Below, one piece after another: positions 8,401-16,273 of a stretch of DNA of 27,987 nucleotides. Within the stretch, counting starts at the first letter, position 1; every line of letters begins with the position of its first letter. The DNA is taken from the NCBI GenBank assembly GCA_031373695.1, contig JANMNC010000110.1:1-27987 (forward strand), written 5' to 3'. Both the position numbers and the translations under genes were made by a program. The stretch is from Methylotenera_A sp031373695 (GTDB lineage: Bacteria > Pseudomonadota > Gammaproteobacteria > Burkholderiales > Methylophilaceae). A model generated the notes under the pieces. It had not been told where the DNA came from and did no database searches. It saw only the letters and a program-made list of their open reading frames with translations.

Positions 8401-8618
8401 TATTAGGTATTGTGCCGTTAGTGATTGCGACAGGTGCAGGTGCTGCAGCGCGCCGTAGTATGGGTACTGGCGTATTTGGGGGCATGATTTTAGCAACATT
8501 TGTGGCGACTATATTTATCCCATTGTTTTTCACATGGTTAAGTAATACGCATGTAGATAGAAAACATCATGACAAAGGCTTATTGCCAGATGTAGATCAC
8601 TCTAAGGAAACAGTATGA
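5481..8618 (+). CDS. RND multidrug efflux transporter, HAE1 family (AcrB/MexB type)
   Basis: 1045-residue inner-membrane proton/drug antiporter, full length for the HAE1 family (E. coli AcrB is 1049). The N-terminus MTKFFITRPIFASVLSI is typical. TM4 carries the proton-relay pair D408-D409 in GIVVDDAIVVLENVER, and TM10 carries K932 in GLAAKNAILIVEFA. Two large periplasmic loops each follow the first TM of a half (residues about 30-335 and 560-860), and the signature IEEQLSGVEGLLYFNS lies in the first. TM segments cluster at about 340-500 and 860-1020. The start is the ATG at 5481, with GAGAAA just upstream. Its stop overlaps the next start by ATGA (8615-8618), indicating translational coupling to the outer-membrane gene. 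Drug or solvent specificity cannot be read from the sequence. Confidence 0.97.
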   Translation: MTKFFITRPIFASVLSIIIVLAGLAAALKLPIAQYPQIAPPTVLITATYPGASADTLSKTVAAPIEEQLSGVEGLLYFNSSADSSGTLTITATFEVGTDVNQATFNVSNRVNIALPRLPDEVRRTGLVVQKRSNDILLVVMLTDKQRKYDPLFLSNYATLNVLDELKRIKGVGDATIFGAQDYSMRIWLKPDRMAQLGVTTTDIASAIQAQNAQYAAGKIGQEPSPSTQQLVYTVTAKGRLIDPSEFGNIIIRANGPRGVLYLKDVARIELGSQTYNVRTALDGLPGVGIPIFLQTGANALDTAEAIKIKMVELKQRFPEGVDWEVPYDTSDFVKSSIIEVIKTLAEAMVLVVLVVYIFLQSWRATLIPLIAVPISLIGTFAGLWMFGFSINTLTLFAMVLSNGIVVDDAIVVLENVERLMSEEKLSPIKAAIKSMEQVSGAVIAIVLVLCAVFVPVAFLGGIAGEMYRQFAVTVAVAVVISGIVALTLTPALCAILLKSVHEESAFFKPFNRGFEKLTNFYAKTVDLTLQHKIIGTLVFGAIIAVVVVLLRTVPGSFVPAEDQGYVISAIIMPDGATLSRTTKTTQAVREEIAKDPAVAHQFQVFGFDLIGGGNKTSAATMFVRLKDWSERETTAEEIVGKLFGIGMQQPDGMAIAFNPPAIRGLGSSGGFEVYVQSRSDSNPMNLSTVVNSFIDALKKEQNLTGINTFFRPTVPQLFVEVDEAKAISQGVPVADIYATLQSTMGSLYVNDFNKSGRTYRVQLQAEAEYRMKAEDLGKVYVRSNAGQMVPLSALSKVSNIVGAEQLERYNGLLSAKVLGGGAAGVSSGDAIETVERVAAANLPDGYQIAWTGQAYQEKRTGSAAIFAFGFAIIMVFLILAAQFETWALPLAVIMAVPFALAGALLAVLLRGMPNDIYFQIGLITLVGLAAKNAILIVEFASQKMEEGMPVAQAALEAARMRFRPIVMTSMAFVLGIVPLVIATGAGAAARRSMGTGVFGGMILATFVATIFIPLFFTWLSNTHVDRKHHDKGLLPDVDHSKETV

Positions 8619-10078
8619 TGCAGTACAAAAAATCAAATAGGTTCACTGGCAATCTCAACCTAAAGCTGGTGTCTTTAGCTGTTGCTGCGGCTTTGTTATC
8701 TGGTTGCCAATCGATTTGGCCTGATTATGCACGCCCAAAATTGGATGTGCCAGCACAGTATTCAGAGCCTGCAAATCAAGCTGCAGACGCAAACAGCCAA
8801 GTTTCAAATACATGGTGGACTTTATACCAAGATCCGATTCTGAATGATTTAGTGGCTAAAGCTTTGCAGAATAATACTGACATTAAATTGGCGGCAGCTC
8901 GTGTTGAAGAGGCTGATGCGGTAATGCGTGAAGTTGGTGCAGCGCTGTTTCCTAAAGTAGATTTAGATGCGGCAGGAACACGTTCGCGTGTGACAGAGGC
9001 GGGTGCTTTTCCTGCCTTTGGTGACAACCCACGTAATAACTATATCGCTAAGCTAGGTACTTCTTTTGAAATTGATTTTTGGGGCAAGCTACGCCGTGCT
9101 AAAGAGTCTGCACGTGCACAAGCCTTATCGACACGCTATGCAAAAGATACGGTGGCTTTGTCGCTTTCAGGCTTAGTGGCAAGTACCTATTTGGTATTAC
9201 GTAGCGTAGAGTCGCAAATTGCAATTACACAAGATAATTTAAAAAGTCGCGATGATAGTTTGGCATTAACTAAACGTCGCCTAGAAGGTGGTGTTGCTTC
9301 TGCCTTAGACGTGCATCAAGCTGAAGTGGCCAGTGCAAACCTCAGTGCGCAGCTAGCTGAATTAACGCGATTAAGGGCAATCAGTTTGCATCAGTTAGCA
9401 GTACTTACAGGTGCGTTAGATTTAAATGTGGCTGTGGCCGATATTAAAGCTTTACCAATTCCGCCCACACCACCAGCAGGCTTACCTTCAAGCTTACTTG
9501 AAGCACGGCCAGATGTGCGGCAAGCAGAGGAGCAAATGGTTGCGGCTAACGCAAATATTGGCGTGGCAAAAGCAGCGTTATATCCAACAATCTCACTGAC
9601 CGCTAGTTTGGGTGGTGAAAGCTTAGAGCTAGGCGACATATTAAAATCAGCTGCGCGTATTTGGACGGGTGGTTTAAGCTTGAGTTTGCCAATCTTTGAC
9701 TCAGGTCGATTGAATTCTAAAGTCGATCAAGCCAGCGCTAAACAAAAACAAGCGTTAGCAAGCTATGAAGCCGCAGTGCAGAATGCTTTTACAGAGGTGA
9801 ACGATGCCTTGGTTAACTTGCGTCAAAATACTGAGCGTGAAGCTGCGCTAGATAGAGGTCAAATAGCTGCTAAAAAAGCGCTGGCCGTATCTGAAAATCG
9901 TTATCAATCGGGTTACTCTGCGTATCTTGATGTGTTGGATGCACAGCGTGTTTACAACGACACTGCCTTAGCGTTTATTCAAAGCCGCCAAGCAAGATTA
10001 GTTGCGACGGTTGATTTGTTTAAAGCATTAGGTGGTGGCTGGCGTGCAGAGGCTGAAAAACCGATAACAGTAAAGTAG
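8615..10078 (+). CDS. Outer-membrane efflux lipoprotein (OprM/NodT family)
   Basis: 487-residue TolC-like outer-membrane factor, the exit duct of the tripartite pump. The signal peptide ends in lipobox LLSGC with lipidated C31. PDYARPKLDVPAQY and WWTLYQDPILNDLVAKALQNN are standard opening motifs of the NodT family. Two OEP repeats (about 75-265 and 285-475) form the barrel and alpha-helical tunnel, including EIDFWGKLRRAKESARA, KRRLEGGVASALDVHQAE, LEARPDVRQAEEQMVAANANIGVAKAALYP split across the repeat boundary, and ENRYQSGYSAYLDVLDAQR. Both halves therefore look intact. The gene overlaps the pump gene by 4 bp and closes the operon; a long hairpin (10114-10157) lies downstream. Confidence 0.95.
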   Translation: MMQYKKSNRFTGNLNLKLVSLAVAAALLSGCQSIWPDYARPKLDVPAQYSEPANQAADANSQVSNTWWTLYQDPILNDLVAKALQNNTDIKLAAARVEEADAVMREVGAALFPKVDLDAAGTRSRVTEAGAFPAFGDNPRNNYIAKLGTSFEIDFWGKLRRAKESARAQALSTRYAKDTVALSLSGLVASTYLVLRSVESQIAITQDNLKSRDDSLALTKRRLEGGVASALDVHQAEVASANLSAQLAELTRLRAISLHQLAVLTGALDLNVAVADIKALPIPPTPPAGLPSSLLEARPDVRQAEEQMVAANANIGVAKAALYPTISLTASLGGESLELGDILKSAARIWTGGLSLSLPIFDSGRLNSKVDQASAKQKQALASYEAAVQNAFTEVNDALVNLRQNTEREAALDRGQIAAKKALAVSENRYQSGYSAYLDVLDAQRVYNDTALAFIQSRQARLVATVDLFKALGGGWRAEAEKPITVK

Positions 10079-10113
10079 TTGTTTTTTAGTTAAAACTTAA
10101 GGTTTAGGCATTT

Positions 10114-10157
10114 TAGTATTTCTGTTTTAGAGCACAAGCCCTAAAACGGAAATACTA
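10114..10157. terminator. Long hairpin between convergent genes, candidate bidirectional terminator
   Basis: Arms 10114-10130 and 10141-10157 pair over 17 positions with a single T/G wobble and a 10-base loop (10131-10140). The right arm contains the stop codon and last codons of the minus-strand PilZ-like gene. A short T run (10159-10162) follows on the plus strand. The stem is long for a plain intrinsic terminator and has only modest GC content, so an mRNA 3'-end stabilising role is also possible. Confidence 0.55.
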
Positions 10158-11796
10158 CTTTTACCCAATCGTCGCGCGATTCAACAACTTCGCCAAGCAC
10201 TGCACGCTTGGGCACCCCAGCAATGCTTACAGCATAGTTGGTATTAGGGCGATAATTCATTTTGGGTAAAATTAAGGTAGAAATTTCAGCTAAGCCAGCT
10301 TCAATAGGTAAATAAATACCTGAAAAAAGGCCTATATCAATGCTTGCTGATTTATTAAAAGCACTTATTTCAGACATGGTGTCTAGAAAAGACTCGTTAT
10401 TTGTAACTTGACTTAATTGAACCCAAGTAGGGTGATGCGAAATAATCTCTACACCTACTTTAAGCTGGTTGCCGTGTGTAGGTTTCACCCCTCTAATCAT
10501 GCCAATAATGACTTGGCTAGGGTCTTCATCCATCATCAGCGCAATTAATTTATCTGGCCTAGCTAAAATATTAGCGTATTTATTTACGCGCGTGCCTAGC
10601 CCGTGGCTACTTTCATCCGTAACAATCCAGGTGTCGAGTGTTCCACTATTAGTTGATAAATTACCTGTTTGCTTTAATACAGTATGTGCCAGTAGGCGAT
10701 CATCAAAGCTCTTGCCGTCACGCGACAAACGCAGGCCACTGCTTACTCTGTTGGCTTGATGTACTTGGGTGCAAATATTTGCAATGCCAGCATTCACCTT
10801 GGCCGTTTTAGATGTTGCATGGCGTGGCTCTTTGCGGCGCTGTCTAACGTAATCGTTTTTGGTCCACTCAGCATATAAAATAGTCAGCGTTTCATGTAGT
10901 TTTTTTGGCTGATCAATTTTGCTATTGGTTAAACTTTGTGGAATCTCACCTCTGTCAGATGTGGTAATAGCAATAGAAATGAGTTTTTCCAGTTCGTCTA
11001 GCTCCCAAAAGCGGCAATGCTCATTCGGCTCAAAATTGCGCATACGCTTGGCTGCCGCATCTTTTTCACAATCAATATAAAACAAGTACTGTTCTGGCGT
11101 AAATTTAGTACTAATGTGTGCACGCGTAAGCCAAATACTCAATAGGCGTACTGCCGTTTCTACATGAAATTTAGGCATGTTGGCTTGCACTAGCTGGCCC
11201 AACATGCAAAGCTGCACAAAATAAGCTGACAAGGTAGTAGAGGGCGTTTGTTTAAATAGCTCAACTGGAATATTAAGCAGTGCTTGCTGAGCTGCGATGC
11301 GGTAAAGCATGTAAATTTGTAACCACATTTTTGTGGGCGGGCTTGCTTGCACAAACATGCGCCATTTCATCATGGTAATCGCTATGTAAATGGCTCTAGC
11401 TAATATTTGTAAGGGCATGTTATTTTCTAGCTTAAATTTACTAGGATTAATAACTTTTTCTATAATTTTAAGATGACAAATATACGATTGGCGGCAGTAG
11501 TTATAGCAAGTTTCAGAGATGCTTAATTCTAGCTCTGGCTTCATATTTTCTATGCTAACAAATTGCGATGCTAATTTTTCTAAGCGGGCAAAATTTAATT
11601 CTTCTATTTCTATAATTAAATCAAGAAGTTGCTGGGTATCTACGCTTTCTTGCGCAATAATTTGTGATAGTTGTTGCGTAGAAAATCTAAGCGCCGCCAA
11701 ATCATCCATTTCGGCCAAGCTATCTAGCCAAGCGCTAAACGGGTTAGCTTTTTTTGATTGGCCACCACCAAATAATTGGCTAAAAATTGTTTTCAT
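10141..11796 (-). CDS. Uncharacterised protein with C-terminal PilZ-like (c-di-GMP-binding) domain
   Basis: 551-residue protein with no signal peptide and no convincing membrane helix; residues 1-310 look largely helical. The C-terminal part shows the two PilZ signatures in order: RxxxR at R321-R325 (within RRKEPR) and D/NxSxxG at D394-S396-G399 (WIVTDESSHGLG). After them comes a PilZ-like strand pattern, IIGMIRGVKP then LKVGVEII (about 430-452). The spacing between the motifs is about 69 residues, more than twice that of YcgR-type PilZ domains, so either a roughly 40-residue insertion is present or the match is degenerate. Proteins of this build occur in Betaproteobacteria, as far as I recall, without a settled function. 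If correct, it is a cytoplasmic c-di-GMP receptor with a helical output or sensory domain. Convergent with the efflux operon and divergent from gltX, it is probably monocistronic. ORF reality is high; the domain call is moderate. Confidence 0.8.
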   Translation of the reverse strand: MKTIFSQLFGGGQSKKANPFSAWLDSLAEMDDLAALRFSTQQLSQIIAQESVDTQQLLDLIIEIEELNFARLEKLASQFVSIENMKPELELSISETCYNYCRQSYICHLKIIEKVINPSKFKLENNMPLQILARAIYIAITMMKWRMFVQASPPTKMWLQIYMLYRIAAQQALLNIPVELFKQTPSTTLSAYFVQLCMLGQLVQANMPKFHVETAVRLLSIWLTRAHISTKFTPEQYLFYIDCEKDAAAKRMRNFEPNEHCRFWELDELEKLISIAITTSDRGEIPQSLTNSKIDQPKKLHETLTILYAEWTKNDYVRQRRKEPRHATSKTAKVNAGIANICTQVHQANRVSSGLRLSRDGKSFDDRLLAHTVLKQTGNLSTNSGTLDTWIVTDESSHGLGTRVNKYANILARPDKLIALMMDEDPSQVIIGMIRGVKPTHGNQLKVGVEIISHHPTWVQLSQVTNNESFLDTMSEISAFNKSASIDIGLFSGIYLPIEAGLAEISTLILPKMNYRPNTNYAVSIAGVPKRAVLGEVVESRDDWVKVVFPF

Positions 11797-11950
11797 TCAT
11801 TCAGTCATTTATTTAAATTGTTACACTAATACTTTAATCTCAATGCTATTGCTTAAAATATAATGATAAATCATTGAATAATCAAGCTTTATTATATTTA
11901 ATTTATGTGAGTATGCATATAATTACGGCAAAGATTGCACGATTGGCGCG

Positions 11951-11959
11951 TGGTAGAAT
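11951..11959 (+). promoter_or_regulatory. Candidate extended -10 promoter of gltX
   Basis: TGGTAGAAT fits an extended -10 (TG-N-TAGAAT). The predicted transcription start is about 20 bases before the gltX ATG at 11987, giving a short leader. No good -35 hexamer sits at normal spacing (TTGCAC at 11935-11940 is too close), which is compatible with an extended -10 promoter. A palindrome AATGAT-AA-ATCATT lies upstream at 11862-11875. Confidence 0.38.
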
Positions 11960-11986
11960 ATTGTTTTTAGTTAATAGTAATTATTT

Positions 11987-13414
11987 ATGACTGTCCGTAC
12001 TCGATTTGCACCCAGCCCTACAGGTTTTTTACATATTGGTGGTGCGCGTACCGCACTGTTTTCTTGGGCTTATGCCAAAAGAAATCAAGGCCAATTTATT
12101 TTACGTATTGAAGACACCGATGTAGAGCGAAGCACGCCAGAGGCTGTGCAGGCCATATTAGATGGCATGCATTGGTTGGGTTTAAGTTATGACGAAGGTC
12201 CGTTTTACCAAATGCAGCGCATGGAAACTTATAAAAAAGTGCTGAAAACCATGCTTGATGCGGGTACAGCGTATCACTGTTACAGCAGTAAAGAAGAGTT
12301 GGATACCTTGCGCGAAACCCAAATGCAGCAAGGCGCTAAGCCGCGTTATGATGGTAAATGGCGGCCAGACTCTGGCAAAATTCTGCCTGAAGTTCCACAA
12401 AATATTTCACCAGTTGTACGTTTTAAAAACCCGCAAAGTGGCTTAGTTGCTTGGGATGACTTAGTAAAAGGCCGCATTGAAATTGCTAATGCTGAGCTAG
12501 ACGATTTAATTATTGCGCGTGCAGATGGCACACCCACTTACAATTTTTGTGTGGTGGTAGATGACTTTGAAATGGGCATTACCCAAGTGATTCGCGGTGA
12601 TGATCATGTAAACAATACGCCGCGCCAAATTAATATGCTTGTAGCCCTAGGTGCAACAATTCCGCAATACGCGCATCTTTCTATGATATTGGGTGACGAT
12701 GGTCAAAAGCTGTCTAAGCGTCACGGCGCAGTCAGCGTTATGCAATATCACGAAGATGGTTATTTAAAAGAGGCGGTATTAAATTACTTGGCACGCTTAG
12801 GCTGGAGCCATGGCGATGCCGAAATTTTTAATATGCAGCAATTTTGTGAATGGTTTGATTTAGACCACATTACGCCATCGGCCGCGCAGTTTAATACCGA
12901 AAAACTTAACTGGTTAAATGCGCATTATATTAAAGAGGCCAACTTGGAAGTGCTTGCCGATGATATTTCAGCGCGATTACAATCTAACGGCCTGCAAGCC
13001 AACATCTATGCGGGTCACGGCGCATCTAATTTAACAGCTGTACCTGATTTAAAGAGCGTATTAAATCTTTATCGTGAGCGTGCTAATAATTTGAATCAAC
13101 TGGCTAAAGATGTGGTCTATTTTTATGCGCGACCACAAGCCAATATAGTGGATATTGAAAAACATATCACCCCAGAGGTTAAACCGGCACTACAAAAATT
13201 GAGTCAACAATTGGCAGTAATTAATTGGTCAGCCGAGGCAATACACCATGAAATAAATGCCATTGTGACTGAGTTTGGGTTTAAGTTTCCTAAAGTGGCT
13301 ATGCCGCTACGTGTAATGCTAACGGGCACTGCACAATCACCTAGCATAGACCAAGTGATGGCGATATTAGGCCAAAAAGAAACGCTAGCTAGAATAGAGA
13401 GCTTTTTAAGTTGA
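11987..13414 (+). CDS. gltX: Glutamyl-tRNA synthetase
   Basis: 475-residue class I aminoacyl-tRNA synthetase that charges tRNA-Glu in the cytoplasm. The HIGH-class signature is PTGFLHIGGART (HIGG at 16-19) and the KMSKS-class signature is K241-L-S-K-R245 in GQKLSKRHGAVSV. DTDVERSTPEA, GWDD-like AWDDLVKGRI, LIIARADGTPTYNFCVVVDD and ITQVIRGDDHVNNTPRQ are all standard GltX motifs. The C-terminal third (about 320-475) is the anticodon-binding helical domain. Length matches bacterial GltX (about 470). The start at 11987 gives the normal N-terminus MTVRTRFAPSPTG. It stands between the divergent PilZ-like gene and hfq, probably as its own transcription unit. No zinc-binding cysteine cluster is evident. 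Whether it is discriminating for tRNA-Glu alone cannot be told without the rest of the genome. Confidence 0.97.
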   Translation: MTVRTRFAPSPTGFLHIGGARTALFSWAYAKRNQGQFILRIEDTDVERSTPEAVQAILDGMHWLGLSYDEGPFYQMQRMETYKKVLKTMLDAGTAYHCYSSKEELDTLRETQMQQGAKPRYDGKWRPDSGKILPEVPQNISPVVRFKNPQSGLVAWDDLVKGRIEIANAELDDLIIARADGTPTYNFCVVVDDFEMGITQVIRGDDHVNNTPRQINMLVALGATIPQYAHLSMILGDDGQKLSKRHGAVSVMQYHEDGYLKEAVLNYLARLGWSHGDAEIFNMQQFCEWFDLDHITPSAAQFNTEKLNWLNAHYIKEANLEVLADDISARLQSNGLQANIYAGHGASNLTAVPDLKSVLNLYRERANNLNQLAKDVVYFYARPQANIVDIEKHITPEVKPALQKLSQQLAVINWSAEAIHHEINAIVTEFGFKFPKVAMPLRVMLTGTAQSPSIDQVMAILGQKETLARIESFLS

Positions 13415-13576
13415 TTTTTTTAAAAATATTTAAAATAATTTAAATTTACCTAGTTTTAGCTATTGAAAAGAGAACAAAAAGTCGCAATCATAGTCGTAAG
13501 TAAGGCAGATTTAGTTTCTTGATATGCGAATATACTTGAAGCTACTCCAATATTATAAAACTACAAGGAGCACAAC

Positions 13577-13816
13577 ATGAATAACAAAGGACAAATGCTG
13601 CAGGACCCATTCTTAAACGCCCTCAGAAAAGAACACGTTCAGGTATCAATTTATCTGGTGAACGGCATCAAGCTACAAGGTCAGGTAGATTCGTTTGATC
13701 AATACGTAATTTTACTTAAAAATACAGTTACCCAAATGGTTTACAAGCATGCAATCTCTACAATTGTGCCAGCGCGCGCAGTTAGTATGACATTGCCAGA
13801 GCATCAGGAAGAATAA
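13577..13816 (+). CDS. hfq: RNA chaperone Hfq
   Basis: 79-residue Sm-like protein, the hexameric RNA chaperone that pairs small RNAs with mRNAs. MLQDPFLNALRKEHVQVSIYL is split over the N-terminal helix and first strand, with Q9 and F12 placed for the proximal U-binding face. LVNGIKLQGQVDSFDQYVI is Sm1, and the Sm2 motif YKHAIST (Y56-K57-H58) is intact. The C-terminal tail is short (about 10 residues after the core), as in many Betaproteobacteria. A strong Shine-Dalgarno (AAGGAG, about 13564-13569) precedes the ATG. hflX follows after 3 bases, so the two are almost certainly co-transcribed. The 162 bp upstream probably hold the operon promoter, but I could not fix it. Confidence 0.98.
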   Translation: MNNKGQMLQDPFLNALRKEHVQVSIYLVNGIKLQGQVDSFDQYVILLKNTVTQMVYKHAISTIVPARAVSMTLPEHQEE

Positions 13817-13819
13817 AGC

Positions 13820-14995
13820 TTGGCGGATAGAACCCCCGGTTACGGTGAAAACACTTTAGCAAATACATCTACATTAACTAAGCCATCTAACGGTGGAGTT
13901 GTTTTGGTTAGTGTAGATTTCGGTGAGCCAGATTATGCAGAAAGTTTGCACGAGCTTCGGCAGTTGGTCACTTCTGCTGGCTTGCAAGTACGCGCTACGG
14001 TTGAAGGTAAGCGTAGCAGCCCAGATGCAAAATTTTTTATCGGCAGTGGCAAAGCGGATGAGTTAAAGCTGATGTTAGAAGCCAGTGACACTAGTTTAGT
14101 CGCTTTTAATCATGACTTAAGCCCTTCGCAACAGCGTAACTTAGAGCGTTTTTTGCAAGCTAAAGTACTAGACAGAACTGGGCTTATTTTAGATATTTTT
14201 GCGCAGCGTGCACAAAGCCATGAAGGTAAATTGCAAGTAGAGCTAGCGCAATTAGAGCATTTATCCACTAGGCTTGTGCGTGGTTGGACTCATTTAGAGC
14301 GCCAAAAAGGTGGTATTGGTGTGCGTGGCGGCCCAGGTGAAACACAGCTTGAGTTAGATAGACGAATGTTGCGGGTTCGCGTTAAACAATTACGCGAAAA
14401 GCTAGCAAAGCTAAAACAACAGCGTGATATGCAGAGAAGGGCGCGTAAACGCTCTAATTTGATGACGGTGTCGTTAGTTGGTTATACCAATGCGGGCAAA
14501 TCAACGCTGTTTAATCGTTTAACACAATCGGGTGTTTATGCGGCAGATCAACTTTTTGCTACGCTAGATACCACATCGCGCAAAGTCTATATGCCTGACG
14601 CAAACCCCATTGTGCTGTCTGATACTGTTGGTTTTATTAAACATTTGCCAACTACATTAATAGAGGCGTTTGGCGCAACTTTAGAAGAAGCTGCACAAGC
14701 TGATTTGTTACTGCATGTTGTGGATATTGGCAGTAGTAACCGCGATGCGCAAATTGCCCAAGTGAATTTGGTTTTAAAAGAAATAGGCGCTTTAAATGTG
14801 CCGCAAATAGTGGTGCTAAACCAAATTGATAAGCTGGATATGACAGCAGATTTGGTGCGTAACGAGTATGGTAACATTGATAAGATCAGCGTTTCTGCGG
14901 CTACTGGTGCAGGAATTGATTTGTTAAAGCAGGCGTTATCAGAGCATCAGCAGTTGATAAAACGGCAAAGCACTGAGCAAAGTGCTTATGCTTAA
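13820..14995 (+). CDS. hflX: GTPase HflX
   Basis: 391-residue ribosome-associated GTPase that splits stalled or heat-damaged ribosomes. The start is a TTG at 13820, with AGGAAG inside the end of hfq as ribosome-binding site. The N-terminal ATP/ribosome-binding domain runs to about 180 (KFFIGSGKADEL, FNHDLSPSQQRNL, DRTGLILDIFAQRA), followed by the glycine-rich signature GGPGETQLELDRR and a coiled coil (about 185-215). The GTPase domain has G1 GYTNAGKST (221-229) and G3 DTVGF (268-272). G4 is N334-Q-I-D337 rather than the usual NKxD. The position between hfq and hflK is the standard hfl order. The TTG start is required by the frame unless the true start lies further in, as the first dozen residues are not conserved-looking. 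Confidence 0.95.
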   Translation: MADRTPGYGENTLANTSTLTKPSNGGVVLVSVDFGEPDYAESLHELRQLVTSAGLQVRATVEGKRSSPDAKFFIGSGKADELKLMLEASDTSLVAFNHDLSPSQQRNLERFLQAKVLDRTGLILDIFAQRAQSHEGKLQVELAQLEHLSTRLVRGWTHLERQKGGIGVRGGPGETQLELDRRMLRVRVKQLREKLAKLKQQRDMQRRARKRSNLMTVSLVGYTNAGKSTLFNRLTQSGVYAADQLFATLDTTSRKVYMPDANPIVLSDTVGFIKHLPTTLIEAFGATLEEAAQADLLLHVVDIGSSNRDAQIAQVNLVLKEIGALNVPQIVVLNQIDKLDMTADLVRNEYGNIDKISVSAATGAGIDLLKQALSEHQQLIKRQSTEQSAYA

Positions 14996-15041
14996 ATTTA
15001 GAATTGTTCAACATAGTATGAAATACAGCTTGGAGTAATAC

Positions 15042-16208
15042 ATGATTAAGTTTCCTGGTTTTGGCCAACGTAATAATGAAGGTCCACCTGATTTAGATGA
15101 AGTTTTGCGTGATTTAAGTCAAAAAATTAATAAATTTTTTGGTAAATCTAGTGGTGGTGGTAACAGTAGCCAACCAATTGGCGGTAAGAATTTTGATGTG
15201 CCTATTTTACCTATTCTAGCTATCATCGCGGCCATTTGGCTGGCAACAGGCTTTTATATTGTCGATCAAGGTTCGTTAGGCGTGGTGCAGCGTTTTGGTC
15301 AATACACGACCACTACTGAACCTGGCCCGCGTTGGCACTTGCCTTTTCCGATTGAAAAGGCTGAAGTCGTTAATATGGAGCAAGTGCGCCGTTTAGAAGT
15401 AGGCTACAGAAGCAACGGTGAAGGTGTTGGCGGTAAAACGCGTCAACCTAACGAAGCTTTGATGTTGACCGAAGACGAAAATATTATTGATATGCAAGTA
15501 GCGGTTCAATACAAGCTTAAAAATGCTAAAGACTATTTATTTAACAATCGCGATACCGATAAATCTGTAATGTCTGCTGCTGAAACTGCAATTCGTGAAG
15601 TGGTCGGTAAAAGTAAGTTGGATGATCTGTTGCAAAAAGGTCTGCCAGACACGTCTGCACGTATGCAAGCCATCTTAGATAGTTACAACACGGGCATACT
15701 GATTACCAGTGTTTCAAGACAAAAAGGTGCGGCACCAGAGCAAGTTAAAGAGGCATTTGATGACGTAAACCGCGCGGGACAAGATTATCAACGTCAGATT
15801 AACGAAGGCCAAGCTTATGCGAATGATGTTATTCCTAAAGCGCGTGGTAACGCTTCGCGCTTGTCAGCTGAGGCGGCAGGTTACAAGTTAAAAGTTGAGA
15901 ACGAAGCAACTGGTAACGCTAGCCGATTTGAACAAGTTTTAACGCAATACAGCAAAGCGCCAGAAGTAACGCGCCAGCGCATATATTTAGATGCACAAGA
16001 GCAAGTTTTGTCTGCTACCAGCAAAGTTCTGGTTGATCAACAAGGTGGAAACAGCATGTTGTACTTACCTTTAGATAAACTAATGGCAACTACTAGCGCG
16101 CCGCCAGCCGCTGCCACTGCAGCTAGTGTTAATAGTAATAATAAACAAGATGAACTAGATACTGAAAATGCGCGTGATCTAATGCGTGATAGAGATAGAA
16201 GTCGTTAA
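15042..16208 (+). CDS. hflK: FtsH protease modulator HflK
   Basis: 388-residue SPFH/prohibitin-family inner-membrane protein. HflK and HflC form a large cage around the FtsH protease and modulate degradation of membrane proteins and of phage lambda CII in E. coli. The N-terminus is cytoplasmic and glycine-rich (PPDLDEVLRDL, then GGGNSSQP). A single membrane segment at about 53-73 is followed by the periplasmic SPFH domain (VDQGSLGVVQRFGQYTTTTEPGPRWHLPFPIEKAEVVNM split over about 75-112). A long coiled-coil helix with NEGQAYANDVIPKARGNA and LSAEAAGYK makes up the C-terminal half. The tail is charged (DLMRDRDRSR). A GGAGTAA Shine-Dalgarno lies just before the ATG at 15042. It is 46 bp after hflX and 65 bp before hflC. 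Confidence 0.97.
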   Translation: MIKFPGFGQRNNEGPPDLDEVLRDLSQKINKFFGKSSGGGNSSQPIGGKNFDVPILPILAIIAAIWLATGFYIVDQGSLGVVQRFGQYTTTTEPGPRWHLPFPIEKAEVVNMEQVRRLEVGYRSNGEGVGGKTRQPNEALMLTEDENIIDMQVAVQYKLKNAKDYLFNNRDTDKSVMSAAETAIREVVGKSKLDDLLQKGLPDTSARMQAILDSYNTGILITSVSRQKGAAPEQVKEAFDDVNRAGQDYQRQINEGQAYANDVIPKARGNASRLSAEAAGYKLKVENEATGNASRFEQVLTQYSKAPEVTRQRIYLDAQEQVLSATSKVLVDQQGGNSMLYLPLDKLMATTSAPPAAATAASVNSNNKQDELDTENARDLMRDRDRSR

Positions 16209-16273
16209 TACTTAATACTTAAATGACGTAAGCGCTAAACAGCGCAAATAAGTTAGGATTGAAAGAGATAAAT

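Noticed and set aside
13415..13576. Small RNA or heat-shock promoter upstream of hfq
   Set aside because: Hexamers such as TTGATA and TATACT are present but not at usable spacing, and no terminator-like hairpin bounds an RNA gene.
16259..16273. Upstream TTG start for hflC
   Set aside because: The AAAGAGA ribosome-binding site is placed for the ATG at 16274, and the shorter product begins like other HflC proteins.
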